From a bacterium (lineage in GTDB: Bacteria > UBP6 > UBA1177): a stretch of 41,970 bases of DNA. A model generated the notes under the pieces. That model did no database searches. It worked only from the letters and a program-made list of their open reading frames with translations, and was not told the DNA's origin. This document shows positions 16,666-23,315 of this stretch, one piece after another. Both the position numbers and the translations under genes were made by a program. Location: NCBI GenBank assembly GCA_017538365.1, contig JAFYIZ010000037.1:1-41970 (forward strand). The letters run 5' to 3'. Every line of letters begins with the position of its first letter. Position 1 is the stretch's first letter.

Positions 16666-18120
16666 ATGAGCGATTTTTGTGATTTTACATTCTCGGGAGC
16701 GTCTTTCAAAAGGGCGCTCCTTTCTTTTTTTATAATAATCTCATTCTTTTTCCTTTCGGCAGAGGCGGCTGAAAAGGAAAACACTGATAAAATTGCAAGC
16801 AATGCCAATCCGACCGTTTATACGAAAGATGAATTTATCGAGAAATTCATAGCGAAAACCGGTCTTGGAGACGCTTCAAAATATAGATTGCAGATGGCGG
16901 ATGCCGATTACGATTACGTAATTGCGCAGATGTTTCCGCGACTGAAACTCGAAACAGGAATCGGTCCTCACCCGAAGTATGTTTACGAACAGTCAGAGAT
17001 ACTTCCTGATGCCGACGGCGACGGTATTCCTGAATTTAAAGAGAGAACCTGGCACAAATACTACAGCGATATTACGGAATGGGGTATCGCAGTAAGAGCG
17101 AAGATCGAATTCATCCTTCCGATTTACACTTTCGGAAAAGTCACTGCGGCAAAACATGCGGCTTGGGCACAGATCGAACTCAGAAAAGCGGAATCGAAAA
17201 TCGGAGACCTCAAGTTGAAAAAAGAGGCTGCGACGATCTACTGGTCCTGGGTGATGGCGCAAAGCTACCTTGACATCATGGAACCGGCGATGAAGGAGAT
17301 CAACAAAGTTGAAGAAAAGATCAGAGATATGCTCTACGAAGAAAAAGAGGGCGTTACGCAAAAAGATCTCAACAAGCTGCTCATCGAAAAAGAGAAGATC
17401 CAATATCTCTACGACAGGCTGATTTTTCAAATCGATACTTTGAAATCTCTTATTACCGAAGTTTTAGGCGAAAACTGGGCTTTTGCCGACAAAGAGATGA
17501 TAAAACAGGATTATTCCAAAGAAATGCCGGAACTTGTCGATTTTATGAAGCAGAACAGTCCTTATTCAGCGTATGTCCAGAAAGGGCTTACCATCTACGA
17601 AAATCTTTATAAACTTGAAGTGAGACGCACTCTGCCGAATTTCGGAATGATCGGTTCATATTCCTTCAGATACACGAGTTCGGTCGATGAAAAATATTAT
17701 CCCGAGGCAAACAGCCCCTACAACGGCTACGACGGTGAAATCGGGATAGGACTCAGTTTTAACCTTAACATCATGGAACAGGTTAGAAAGATCCAGAAAG
17801 CCAAAGCTGAATGGAATTACATGAAGGCAAAGGCGTTTTTTGCAGAGCAGAACGTTTCTTTGCAGATACAAAAAAAATATAATGATTTAAAGGCGTTGGA
17901 TTCGCATATTTCGCATCTCAAAGCGATACGCAAAACTTCGAAAGGAATGCTGACGACCGAATATGCCAACTATGAATCAGGCATGACGACTGACACGAAA
18001 GATCTGATCGACGCAGTAAAGGCGTTTTTCGAGAACGAGCAGGAATACATCAAGGCGATTTACGATTACAATATGAAAATTGAAGATATTAATGAATTTA
18101 CGGGGGCGGTAGAGAAATGA
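16666..18120 (+). CDS. TolC-like outer-membrane efflux protein
   Basis: 484 residues. Outer-membrane efflux proteins form trimeric channel-tunnels for export. The N-terminus has a Sec signal: KR followed by a Phe/Ile-rich core and cleavage after SAEA (~33-36). The mature protein shows the long coiled-coil heptads of the OEP family (~50-110, 160-260 and 360-470), with LPIYTFGKVTAAKHAAWAQIELRKAE and FNLNIMEQVRKIQKAKAEW as the two pseudo-repeats. No Shine-Dalgarno is visible and the ATG is 6 nt after the tsf stop, so translation is probably coupled. No later start is possible without losing the signal peptide, yet codons ~11-22 coincide with an intrinsic terminator. mlaC overlaps its end by 4 nt. 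Confidence 0.8.
   Translation: MSDFCDFTFSGASFKRALLSFFIIISFFFLSAEAAEKENTDKIASNANPTVYTKDEFIEKFIAKTGLGDASKYRLQMADADYDYVIAQMFPRLKLETGIGPHPKYVYEQSEILPDADGDGIPEFKERTWHKYYSDITEWGIAVRAKIEFILPIYTFGKVTAAKHAAWAQIELRKAESKIGDLKLKKEAATIYWSWVMAQSYLDIMEPAMKEINKVEEKIRDMLYEEKEGVTQKDLNKLLIEKEKIQYLYDRLIFQIDTLKSLITEVLGENWAFADKEMIKQDYSKEMPELVDFMKQNSPYSAYVQKGLTIYENLYKLEVRRTLPNFGMIGSYSFRYTSSVDEKYYPEANSPYNGYDGEIGIGLSFNLNIMEQVRKIQKAKAEWNYMKAKAFFAEQNVSLQIQKKYNDLKALDSHISHLKAIRKTSKGMLTTEYANYESGMTTDTKDLIDAVKAFFENEQEYIKAIYDYNMKIEDINEFTGAVEK
16696..16730 (+). terminator. Intrinsic terminator of rpsB-tsf, embedded in the TolC-like gene
   Basis: Stem GGAGCGTC/GGCGCTCC (16696-16703 with 16713-16720, one G-U pair), a 9-nt loop and then TTTCTTTTTT. 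It is 37 nt after the tsf stop. The loop encodes the basic FKR of the signal peptide and the T-run encodes its Phe residues. Confidence 0.8.
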
Positions 18121-18827
18121 AACAAATTTTAATTGCAACAGTTATGTTTTTCTGTTTCGGACTTTTCGCCCAGGCGGCTCCGGCGGCTGAGAAACCCGCG
18201 GCTGACAATTCAGGGCTGGATGTCGCAGCAGCGATGAAACTGCTTGAAACCAAAGAGCAGGCTTTTGAGAAACTGGCAAACACTAATCCTAAAAAGGGAA
18301 CTCCGAAATACGCCGCAAAAGATAAGGAAATAAAGGAAATCGTTGAAGAAATCATCGACTACCGCTTTATTTCGGAATATATAATCGGCAAAAAATGGCT
18401 TGAGACTCCCGACAGTAAAAAAGAAGAATTGTTCAATAAAATCAAAGAGTTGTTTACAGATGTCTACTTGGATAAACTTTTCTACAACAAAAGTTACGAG
18501 AAAAAATATTTAGACAAGGGAACCGAGAAAAAATATCTGAAAGGTGTTCCGGAAAGTATCTACATAACTTCTGAAATCCAGGGAATTTTCAAAGGAAAAA
18601 CAGTCGGTTACGAGCTTATTTACCACATCAGGAAGATTGATGGAAAATATAAGGTTTTTGATGTTGAGCTCGATACGGTGAGCCTTGCGAGAAACTATCG
18701 CGAGCAGTTCGAAAAGAATCTCAAAGAAAAAAGCGTTGACGAACTTATCGCCAATATCGATAAAAAAATAAAGTCTTCGAAATCGGAAAAACAGGAAAAG
18801 AAAGAAACAAAACCTGCTGCCAAGTAG
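18117..18827 (+). CDS. mlaC: MlaC-family periplasmic phospholipid-binding protein
   Basis: 236 residues with a signal peptide cleaved near AQA|AP (~residue 20). MlaC shuttles phospholipids across the periplasm between the outer-membrane MlaA complex and MlaFEDB. The family pattern is visible: an all-helical N-terminal half with DYRFISEYIIGKKW, then a twisted sheet containing YELIYHIRKIDGKYKVFDVELDTVSLARNYREQF, the MlaC closing motif. A Lys/Glu-rich tail follows (~215-236). It overlaps the TolC-like gene by 4 nt (ATGA), so the two are made together. An MlaE permease lies upstream near 8.4 kb. The pairing of mlaC with a TolC-like gene suggests a joint envelope-lipid or export role. Confidence 0.82.
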   Translation: MKQILIATVMFFCFGLFAQAAPAAEKPAADNSGLDVAAAMKLLETKEQAFEKLANTNPKKGTPKYAAKDKEIKEIVEEIIDYRFISEYIIGKKWLETPDSKKEELFNKIKELFTDVYLDKLFYNKSYEKKYLDKGTEKKYLKGVPESIYITSEIQGIFKGKTVGYELIYHIRKIDGKYKVFDVELDTVSLARNYREQFEKNLKEKSVDELIANIDKKIKSSKSEKQEKKETKPAAK

Positions 18828-18832
18828 CCGAA

Positions 18833-19375
18833 ATGAGTGAGAAAATTCTTCTTCATGCCTGCTGTGCGCCATGCACGAGCGCGACTCTTGAAAAGATATT
18901 AAGCGACAATCCGGATTCCGAAATTTCTGTTTTTTACTACAATCCCAACATTTCTCCCGCGGAAGAAGAGGAAAAACGCTACGCAGAGCTTGTCCGCTAC
19001 ATCGATACACGCTACGGAAACGCGGTCAGAGTCCTGCGCGGAAAATACGACTATGATTCGTGGAATTCGCTCATCGAGCCCGTTTCATTAAGCGGTGAAG
19101 GCGGTTTCAGATGCAGGATCTGCTACTATCTGCGGCTTCTCGAAAGTTTCAAAAAGGCGGCTGAACTCAGCTGTGATGCGGTGAGTACGACTCTGGCGAT
19201 AAGTCCTTACAAAAATTTCGAGTGGCTTGACGAAATCGGAAAACTGCTTTCAAAAAAATTCGGGATCAGGTGGTTTCTCGAAAGATGGGATTACAAGCGT
19301 TCGATAGAACTTTCGAAAGAATACGGCTTATACCGGCAGAAATACTGCGGATGCGATTACAGTAAAAGGCGTTAG
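18833..19375 (+). CDS. queH: Epoxyqueuosine reductase QueH
   Basis: 180 residues. QueH (formerly DUF208) is the cobalamin-independent enzyme that reduces epoxyqueuosine to queuosine in tRNA, replacing QueG. Its metal- and cluster-binding cysteines are all present: the adjacent pair HACCAPC (C10, C11, with C14), FRCRICYY (C94, C97) and YCGCDYS near the C-terminus (C172, C174). The FYYNPNISP segment and the STTLAISPYKN segment are also family marks. Length is normal. It starts 5 nt after mlaC and probably shares its transcript. Confidence 0.93.
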   Translation: MSEKILLHACCAPCTSATLEKILSDNPDSEISVFYYNPNISPAEEEEKRYAELVRYIDTRYGNAVRVLRGKYDYDSWNSLIEPVSLSGEGGFRCRICYYLRLLESFKKAAELSCDAVSTTLAISPYKNFEWLDEIGKLLSKKFGIRWFLERWDYKRSIELSKEYGLYRQKYCGCDYSKRR

Positions 19376-19385
19376 GGAGATAAAA

Positions 19386-19889
19386 ATGGAAGAAGAGAAG
19401 ATCCTTTTTTATGAAAGACAGCGTTTGAGACAGTGGTGGCTGTGGCTTATCGTCATTTTAGCCATATCGGTTCCGCTTGTTATCGATGTCGCAAAAATGG
19501 TGAAGAACGGAGTTCCGCAGCAGCTTATGTTATCTTCACTTCTGAGCTATGTTGCTTGCATAATCCCTGTTTTAATTCTTCTCTGCATCATAAAATTAGA
19601 AACCGAAATAACTGAAAAATGCGTTTATGTCCGCATGTTTCCTTTGCATATCTCTTTTAGATCGTACGCTTTCAGCGAAATGGAGGCATGCTTTGTCAGA
19701 AAATATCATCCGGTACGCGAATACGGCGGCTGGGGCCTGAAAGGAACATTCAACAACAGAGCTTTGAATATTTCTGGGAATCAGGGGCTTCAGATAGTGT
19801 TCAAAAACGGAAAAAAACTTCTTATCGGAACACGTAAGCCCCAGGAAATAATGGAAATTTTAAAATCACTTCAAAGTAATAAAAAATGA
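19386..19889 (+). CDS. Small membrane protein, DUF6141-like
   Basis: 167 residues. Two membrane spans (~18-38 and ~48-68) follow a short cytoplasmic start with an RQRLRQWW motif; the remaining ~95 residues are a beta-rich soluble domain with KYHPVREYGGWGLKG, NISGNQGLQIVFKNGKKLLIGTRKPQEI. This pattern resembles the DUF6141 family of bacterial PH-like membrane proteins as I remember it; function is unknown. It begins 10 nt after queH and overlaps the next gene by 4 nt (ATGA), so it is translationally coupled to the sugar-transporter fusion. Confidence 0.6.
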   Translation: MEEEKILFYERQRLRQWWLWLIVILAISVPLVIDVAKMVKNGVPQQLMLSSLLSYVACIIPVLILLCIIKLETEITEKCVYVRMFPLHISFRSYAFSEMEACFVRKYHPVREYGGWGLKGTFNNRALNISGNQGLQIVFKNGKKLLIGTRKPQEIMEILKSLQSNKK

Positions 19890-22078
19890 AAAAACTAACT
19901 ATTTTTTTATCAGTTTTACTACTTGTTTTTTCTCTTTTTGCCGAGAGAAAAACAGTAACCATCTGGCATTCATACCGCGGCGACGAGCAGACTGCTCTTG
20001 AAAAACTGCGCAGCGAATTCAATGAGCTGCAGTCTGAATACAAAGTTGATCTGCTTAACGTTCCGTATGATGCTTTTGCAAACAAGCTGACAAGTGCGAT
20101 TCCGCGCGGAAACGGCCCGGACGCTTTCATTTTTGCTCACGAAAGAGTGGGGGACTGGGCTGAAAGCGGAATAATTTCGGATGTTTCCGGATTTTTAAGT
20201 GATGAAGTGAAAAACGACATCATTCCGTCAACGGTTGATGCGCTGAAATATAACGGAAAATACTGGGGATTTCCGCTTTCCTTCAAAAGCGCTGTTCTTT
20301 TCTACCGCACCGATATGGTTGAAAAAGTGCCTGAAACGACTGACGAACTTTTGGAAGCGGCAAAAAAACTTACAGATGCAAAAAACGGAAAATACGGTCT
20401 TGCATTCGAAGCCACTTCGGCTTATTTCGCGGCTGGTTTCATATACGGTTTTGGCGGAAAATTCTGCTTCGAAAACGGCTCGGAGCGTGAAGACGGTCTT
20501 GCATGCCTTGATGATAAAGGAAATGTTGAGGCGCTTGAATTTATTGATGATTTAGTCAACGGCTCAAAAGTCACTCCGCAGGAAGCGACTGCCGCGCTTG
20601 TCACGCAGATGTTCAACGAAGGAAATTCGGCTTTCGTGATAAACGGCCCGTGGTTTCTGGGTGAAATCGACAAAAACGTTCCGTTTTCTGCGGCGGTTCT
20701 TCCGAAAGTAAGCTCCACCGGTGAAGTTATGAAGCCGTTTCTTACGGTCGAAGCATACCTTATTTCAAACCACGAAACGACAGATAAAGATGGCGCGGCG
20801 GCATTCGGAAAATTCCTGATTTCGCGTGATGCCGCAAAAGTCAGAGCCGTAACCGGCAGACAGTCTGTTGCAACGGTTTCAGTCTATGAAGATGAAGAAG
20901 TGGCAAACGATCCGCTTCTCAACGTCTTCAAAAAACAGGCTGAAGTTGCTGTTCCCATGAGCAATAATCCCGGAATGAGAATGGTCTGGGAGCCTCTTGC
21001 AGGCGCACTTCGCAAGGTTTTGAGAGGAGCAGACACGCCCGAAAACGCTCTCGAGGGGGCGCAGCAGCAGTTCAGAATTTTTGCAAAACCGCGTCCTGCG
21101 GCGCAGAGTCCGGTATTTTTCGTGATAATCCTCATTGTTGCAGCTTTGGTAGGCCTTGTTTTCACAGTCAGACAGATAAAAAAATATAAATTTTTCGAGA
21201 AGCTGACTTCTTCGCCGACTCCTTACATTTACCTGTTTCCGGCGATGTTCTCTATGCTCGTCCTTGTTTTCGTGCCGTTTGCAGTCGGAACTGCGGTTGC
21301 ATTTTTCGCACACAAAAGCGGAGAATACGAGTTTGTCGGCTTCACAAACTTCATATCTATTCTTCTTTCGCAGGATTTCCCGATAACAGATCCGCTTTCC
21401 TTCTATTTTACTCTCGCTGTCACGATTTTGTGGACTGCTGTGAACGTTTTCCTGCACGTTTCGATCGGTCTTGCGCTTGCACTCATGCTGCGCGAGCCGT
21501 GGCTCAAACTCAAAGGTGTTTACAGAATGCTTCTCATAATCCCGTGGGCAGTTCCGAACTACATCACGGCACTTATCTGGAAGGGAATGTTCAACAGACA
21601 ATTCGGCGCGATAAACGGCATACTTCAGGCGATCGGGCTTGAACCTGTAAGCTGGTTCAGCGGCTTCTGGACTTCGTTTGCGGCTAATGTCACGACAAAT
21701 ACATGGCTCGGTTTCCCCTTTATGATGGTCACCGCTTTGGGCGCTCTGCAGGCGATCCCGCGCGAACTTGAAGATGCGGCAAGCGTTGACGGAGCCAACG
21801 GATTTCAGCGTTTCAGACACGTAATTCTGCCTCTTCTCAAACCGGCGCTTCTTCCGGCAGTCATTTTGGGCAGCGTCTGGACATTCAACATGTTCAACAT
21901 CATCTACTTGGTTTCAGGCGGTGAACCTGACGGCGCGACCGAAATCCTCATCAGCGAAGCCTACAAGTGGGCATTCCAGCGCCAGGAACGCTACGGCTAC
22001 GCTGCGGCTTATTCGACTTTGATTTTCATCGTCCTTCTTCTTTATTCCAAAGCGACAGAGAAGATTGGGAAAGAGTGA
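19886..22078 (+). CDS. Fused sugar-binding protein and permease (MalE-MalF type)
   Basis: 730 residues. Residues 1-19 are a signal peptide (cleavage near LFA|E). Residues ~20-395 are a family-1 extracellular solute-binding protein: TVTIWHSYRGDE, GPDAFIFAHERVGDWAESG, a GKYWGFPLSFKSAVLFYRTDMV hinge and MFNEGNSAFVINGPWFLGEI. A membrane span at ~409-428 leads to a MalF-like permease with about six spans and the EAA loop at ~629-651 (EDAASVDGANGFQRFRHVILP) that docks the ATPase. In the usual system these are separate proteins. The fusion tethers the binding protein to its channel. No MalG-like permease or MalK ATPase is adjacent, so partners must be elsewhere. The ligand is probably a maltose-like oligosaccharide, an inference from family only. 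Confidence 0.88.
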   Translation: MKKLTIFLSVLLLVFSLFAERKTVTIWHSYRGDEQTALEKLRSEFNELQSEYKVDLLNVPYDAFANKLTSAIPRGNGPDAFIFAHERVGDWAESGIISDVSGFLSDEVKNDIIPSTVDALKYNGKYWGFPLSFKSAVLFYRTDMVEKVPETTDELLEAAKKLTDAKNGKYGLAFEATSAYFAAGFIYGFGGKFCFENGSEREDGLACLDDKGNVEALEFIDDLVNGSKVTPQEATAALVTQMFNEGNSAFVINGPWFLGEIDKNVPFSAAVLPKVSSTGEVMKPFLTVEAYLISNHETTDKDGAAAFGKFLISRDAAKVRAVTGRQSVATVSVYEDEEVANDPLLNVFKKQAEVAVPMSNNPGMRMVWEPLAGALRKVLRGADTPENALEGAQQQFRIFAKPRPAAQSPVFFVIILIVAALVGLVFTVRQIKKYKFFEKLTSSPTPYIYLFPAMFSMLVLVFVPFAVGTAVAFFAHKSGEYEFVGFTNFISILLSQDFPITDPLSFYFTLAVTILWTAVNVFLHVSIGLALALMLREPWLKLKGVYRMLLIIPWAVPNYITALIWKGMFNRQFGAINGILQAIGLEPVSWFSGFWTSFAANVTTNTWLGFPFMMVTALGALQAIPRELEDAASVDGANGFQRFRHVILPLLKPALLPAVILGSVWTFNMFNIIYLVSGGEPDGATEILISEAYKWAFQRQERYGYAAAYSTLIFIVLLLYSKATEKIGKE

Positions 22079-22118
22079 CCTCACCCTGGCCCTCTCCAGA
22101 GTTGCGAGGGAAATTGAA
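22079..22118. repeat. CCTCACCCTGGCCCTCTCC-type intergenic remnant
   Basis: This GC-rich stretch directly after the transporter stop resembles the CCCTCACCC-GGCCCTCTCCC motif of dispersed extragenic repeats known from many Gram-negative genomes. CCCTC (22091-22095) can pair with GAGGG at 22107-22111. Only one copy is visible here. Confidence 0.4.
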
Positions 22119-22141
22119 AATCTGAATCCGGAGGCGAAGAT

Positions 22142-22669
22142 ATGAAAACGGCTCTGCTCGTAATCGACATGCAGAACGATTATCTTTGGGAAAAAAGGAA
22201 AAAACGGTTTTCCTACAATACCGAAAAAGTGGTTGCTTCAGTGAACGAACTGATCCGTCAATATCATAATGAAAACCGTGATGTGATTTATATACGCCAC
22301 ATCATACAGAATTTTTTTACAAACCGTCTTTTGTTCGGCTACTCGATTGCGGGAAGTGAGGGCGCGGAGCTCTACAGCGGTCTGGATATTGTGTCGGATC
22401 ACTGCTTTGACAAGTACCTCAGTGATGCGTTCAGCAGCAGGAAATTTAAAGAATTTGTGTGTGCCGGAGGCTATGAGACGCTTCATCTCTGCGGCCTTGA
22501 CGAATGCGGATGTGTCGCTGCCACGGCACTCGGTGCGGTCAAAAGAGGGCTGAATGCCGCAATCCTTCGGGAGGGAACTGTAACGAGATTCCCGGAAAAT
22601 AAAGTCAATGCGATCCGCAAAAGGCTGAATTCAGCCGGAATCCAGTATATTGACGCAGTCAGGAAATAA
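22142..22669 (+). CDS. Isochorismatase-family cysteine hydrolase
   Basis: 175 residues, with GGAGGCGA before the ATG. The fold and catalytic triad of the isochorismatase/nicotinamidase family are visible: D9 in LLVIDMQNDY, K91 in FDKYLSDAFSS, and the nucleophile C124 in LDECGCVAATALGAVKRG, preceded by the GLDE turn. The members hydrolyse nicotinamide, isochorismate, ureidoacrylate and related amides or ethers. The metal-binding His cluster of true nicotinamidases (DxHxxxH) is not seen, so nicotinamidase is unlikely and the substrate stays open. Cys122 and Cys124 are close together, which is unusual and could allow redox control. It is apparently separate from the transporter fusion. Confidence 0.78.
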   Translation: MKTALLVIDMQNDYLWEKRKKRFSYNTEKVVASVNELIRQYHNENRDVIYIRHIIQNFFTNRLLFGYSIAGSEGAELYSGLDIVSDHCFDKYLSDAFSSRKFKEFVCAGGYETLHLCGLDECGCVAATALGAVKRGLNAAILREGTVTRFPENKVNAIRKRLNSAGIQYIDAVRK

Positions 22670-22679
22670 CCGCTATAAT
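22650..22679 (+). promoter_or_regulatory. Promoter of the YgiT-type zinc-finger gene
   Basis: TTGACG (22650-22655), 18 nt, TATAAT (22674-22679), then CCGCAGGTATTTACAG. It overlaps the end of the preceding gene. Confidence 0.6.
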
Positions 22680-22698
22680 CCGCAGGTATTTACAGTTG

Positions 22699-22720
22699 CC
22701 GACGGCTGTCAGACGCTGTT
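22699..22720 (+). repeat. Divergent copy of the CCGACGGCTGT repeat
   Basis: 18 of 22 bases match the core of the 34-bp repeats at 23003-23036 and 24781-24814; the first 11 and last 6 bases are identical. It lies in the leader of the YgiT-type gene. Confidence 0.5.
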
Positions 22721-22761
22721 CAGTGGAATGATGATTTTAAGACAAGAAAGGAGAATAAAAA

Positions 22762-22992
22762 ATGAGATGTCTGGTATGTAAGTCAGAGCGGATGGAAGAA
22801 AGCACGAACACTTATTTCGCACAGCTCAAAAACTGTTATGTTATCATTGAAAATGTGCCATGCCTTAAATGTCTTCAGTGCGGCGAGGTCGTCTATCCGA
22901 TGTCGGTCTTGGAAACGATTGACGAAATCCTTGGAAAAGTAGAGAACGTCACGAGTAAAATCTTTATTATGGACTACTCCAAAGCTGCCTGA
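22762..22992 (+). CDS. YgiT-type zinc-finger protein (MqsA-like antitoxin N-domain), no partner seen
   Basis: 76 residues, with GAAAGGAG well placed upstream. The N-terminal zinc finger of the MqsA/YgiT family is present: C3-x2-C6 and C37-x2-C40, with an extra Cys at 34, then the GEVVYP turn and a helical LETIDEILGKVE segment. There is no DNA-binding helix-turn-helix domain, as in the short members of the family that pair with a DUF4258 or RelE-like toxin encoded upstream. Here only about 90 bp, including a promoter, separate it from the hydrolase gene, so no toxin gene is present. It may be an orphan antitoxin or a remnant of a pair. Confidence 0.75.
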   Translation: MRCLVCKSERMEESTNTYFAQLKNCYVIIENVPCLKCLQCGEVVYPMSVLETIDEILGKVENVTSKIFIMDYSKAA

Positions 22993-23002
22993 GTTCTAAA
23001 GT

Positions 23003-23036
23003 AAATCCGACGGCTGTTCAATGCTGTTTGTATAAA
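23003..23036 (+). repeat. 34-bp repeat, copy left of the Schlafen-type gene
   Basis: AAATCCGACGGCTGTTC... matches 24781-24814 in the same orientation at 32 of 34 positions. The pair brackets the AlbA_2/HATPase gene, 1.78 kb apart. Confidence 0.8.
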
Positions 23037-23090
23037 TCTCATTCGTTAAAAATTTCACAATAACTCTTGATTTTCATGAAGTTTTATTTG

Positions 23091-23123
23091 CACTACTCGT
23101 GAGTAGTCTACTTTTGAGTAGTG
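23091..23123. promoter_or_regulatory. Compound palindrome, possible operator
   Basis: CACTACTC (23091-23098) is followed by GAGTAGT (23101-23107) and again by GAGTAGTG (23116-23123). The left arm can pair with either right arm, so the site is a perfect palindrome plus a third half-site on a ~15-bp step. It lies about 190 bp before the regulator-like gene and could be its operator. Confidence 0.45.
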
Positions 23124-23249
23124 TCGGAAATCTTTTTTTATTGTCAGAAAAATATAAACTTTTTTAAACTTTTGTTTTGTATGATTTTTATAATATTTCA
23201 ATATTTTCTTCCGTATTGAATTTTTTTCTTGATTTTAAATAAAATTTTA

Positions 23250-23278
23250 TTGACTTTAATGGTAAAATAAATTATTAA
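23250..23278 (+). promoter_or_regulatory. Possible promoter of the Schlafen-type gene
   Basis: TTGACT (23250-23255), 17 nt, TATTAA (23273-23278), in very AT-rich DNA where chance matches are common. The -35 is good, the -10 ordinary. Confidence 0.4.
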
Positions 23279-23315
23279 TATTTGATGTTTTGTTAATTAA
23301 TTTTAGAAACAACGG

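Larger units (their letters stand above)
22993..23315. other. AT-rich intergenic region, 323 bp
   Basis: Holds a 34-bp repeat (23003-23036), a compound palindrome (23091-23123) and then about 190 bp of very AT-rich DNA with long T-runs, containing the likely promoter of the next gene. No open frame with a ribosome site was seen in it. The composition differs sharply from the housekeeping segments and suggests acquired DNA. Confidence 0.7.

Noticed and set aside
20879-21820. 313-codon minus-strand frame inside the transporter fusion
   Set aside because: Antisense to clear permease sequence, highly charged low-complexity product without family features.
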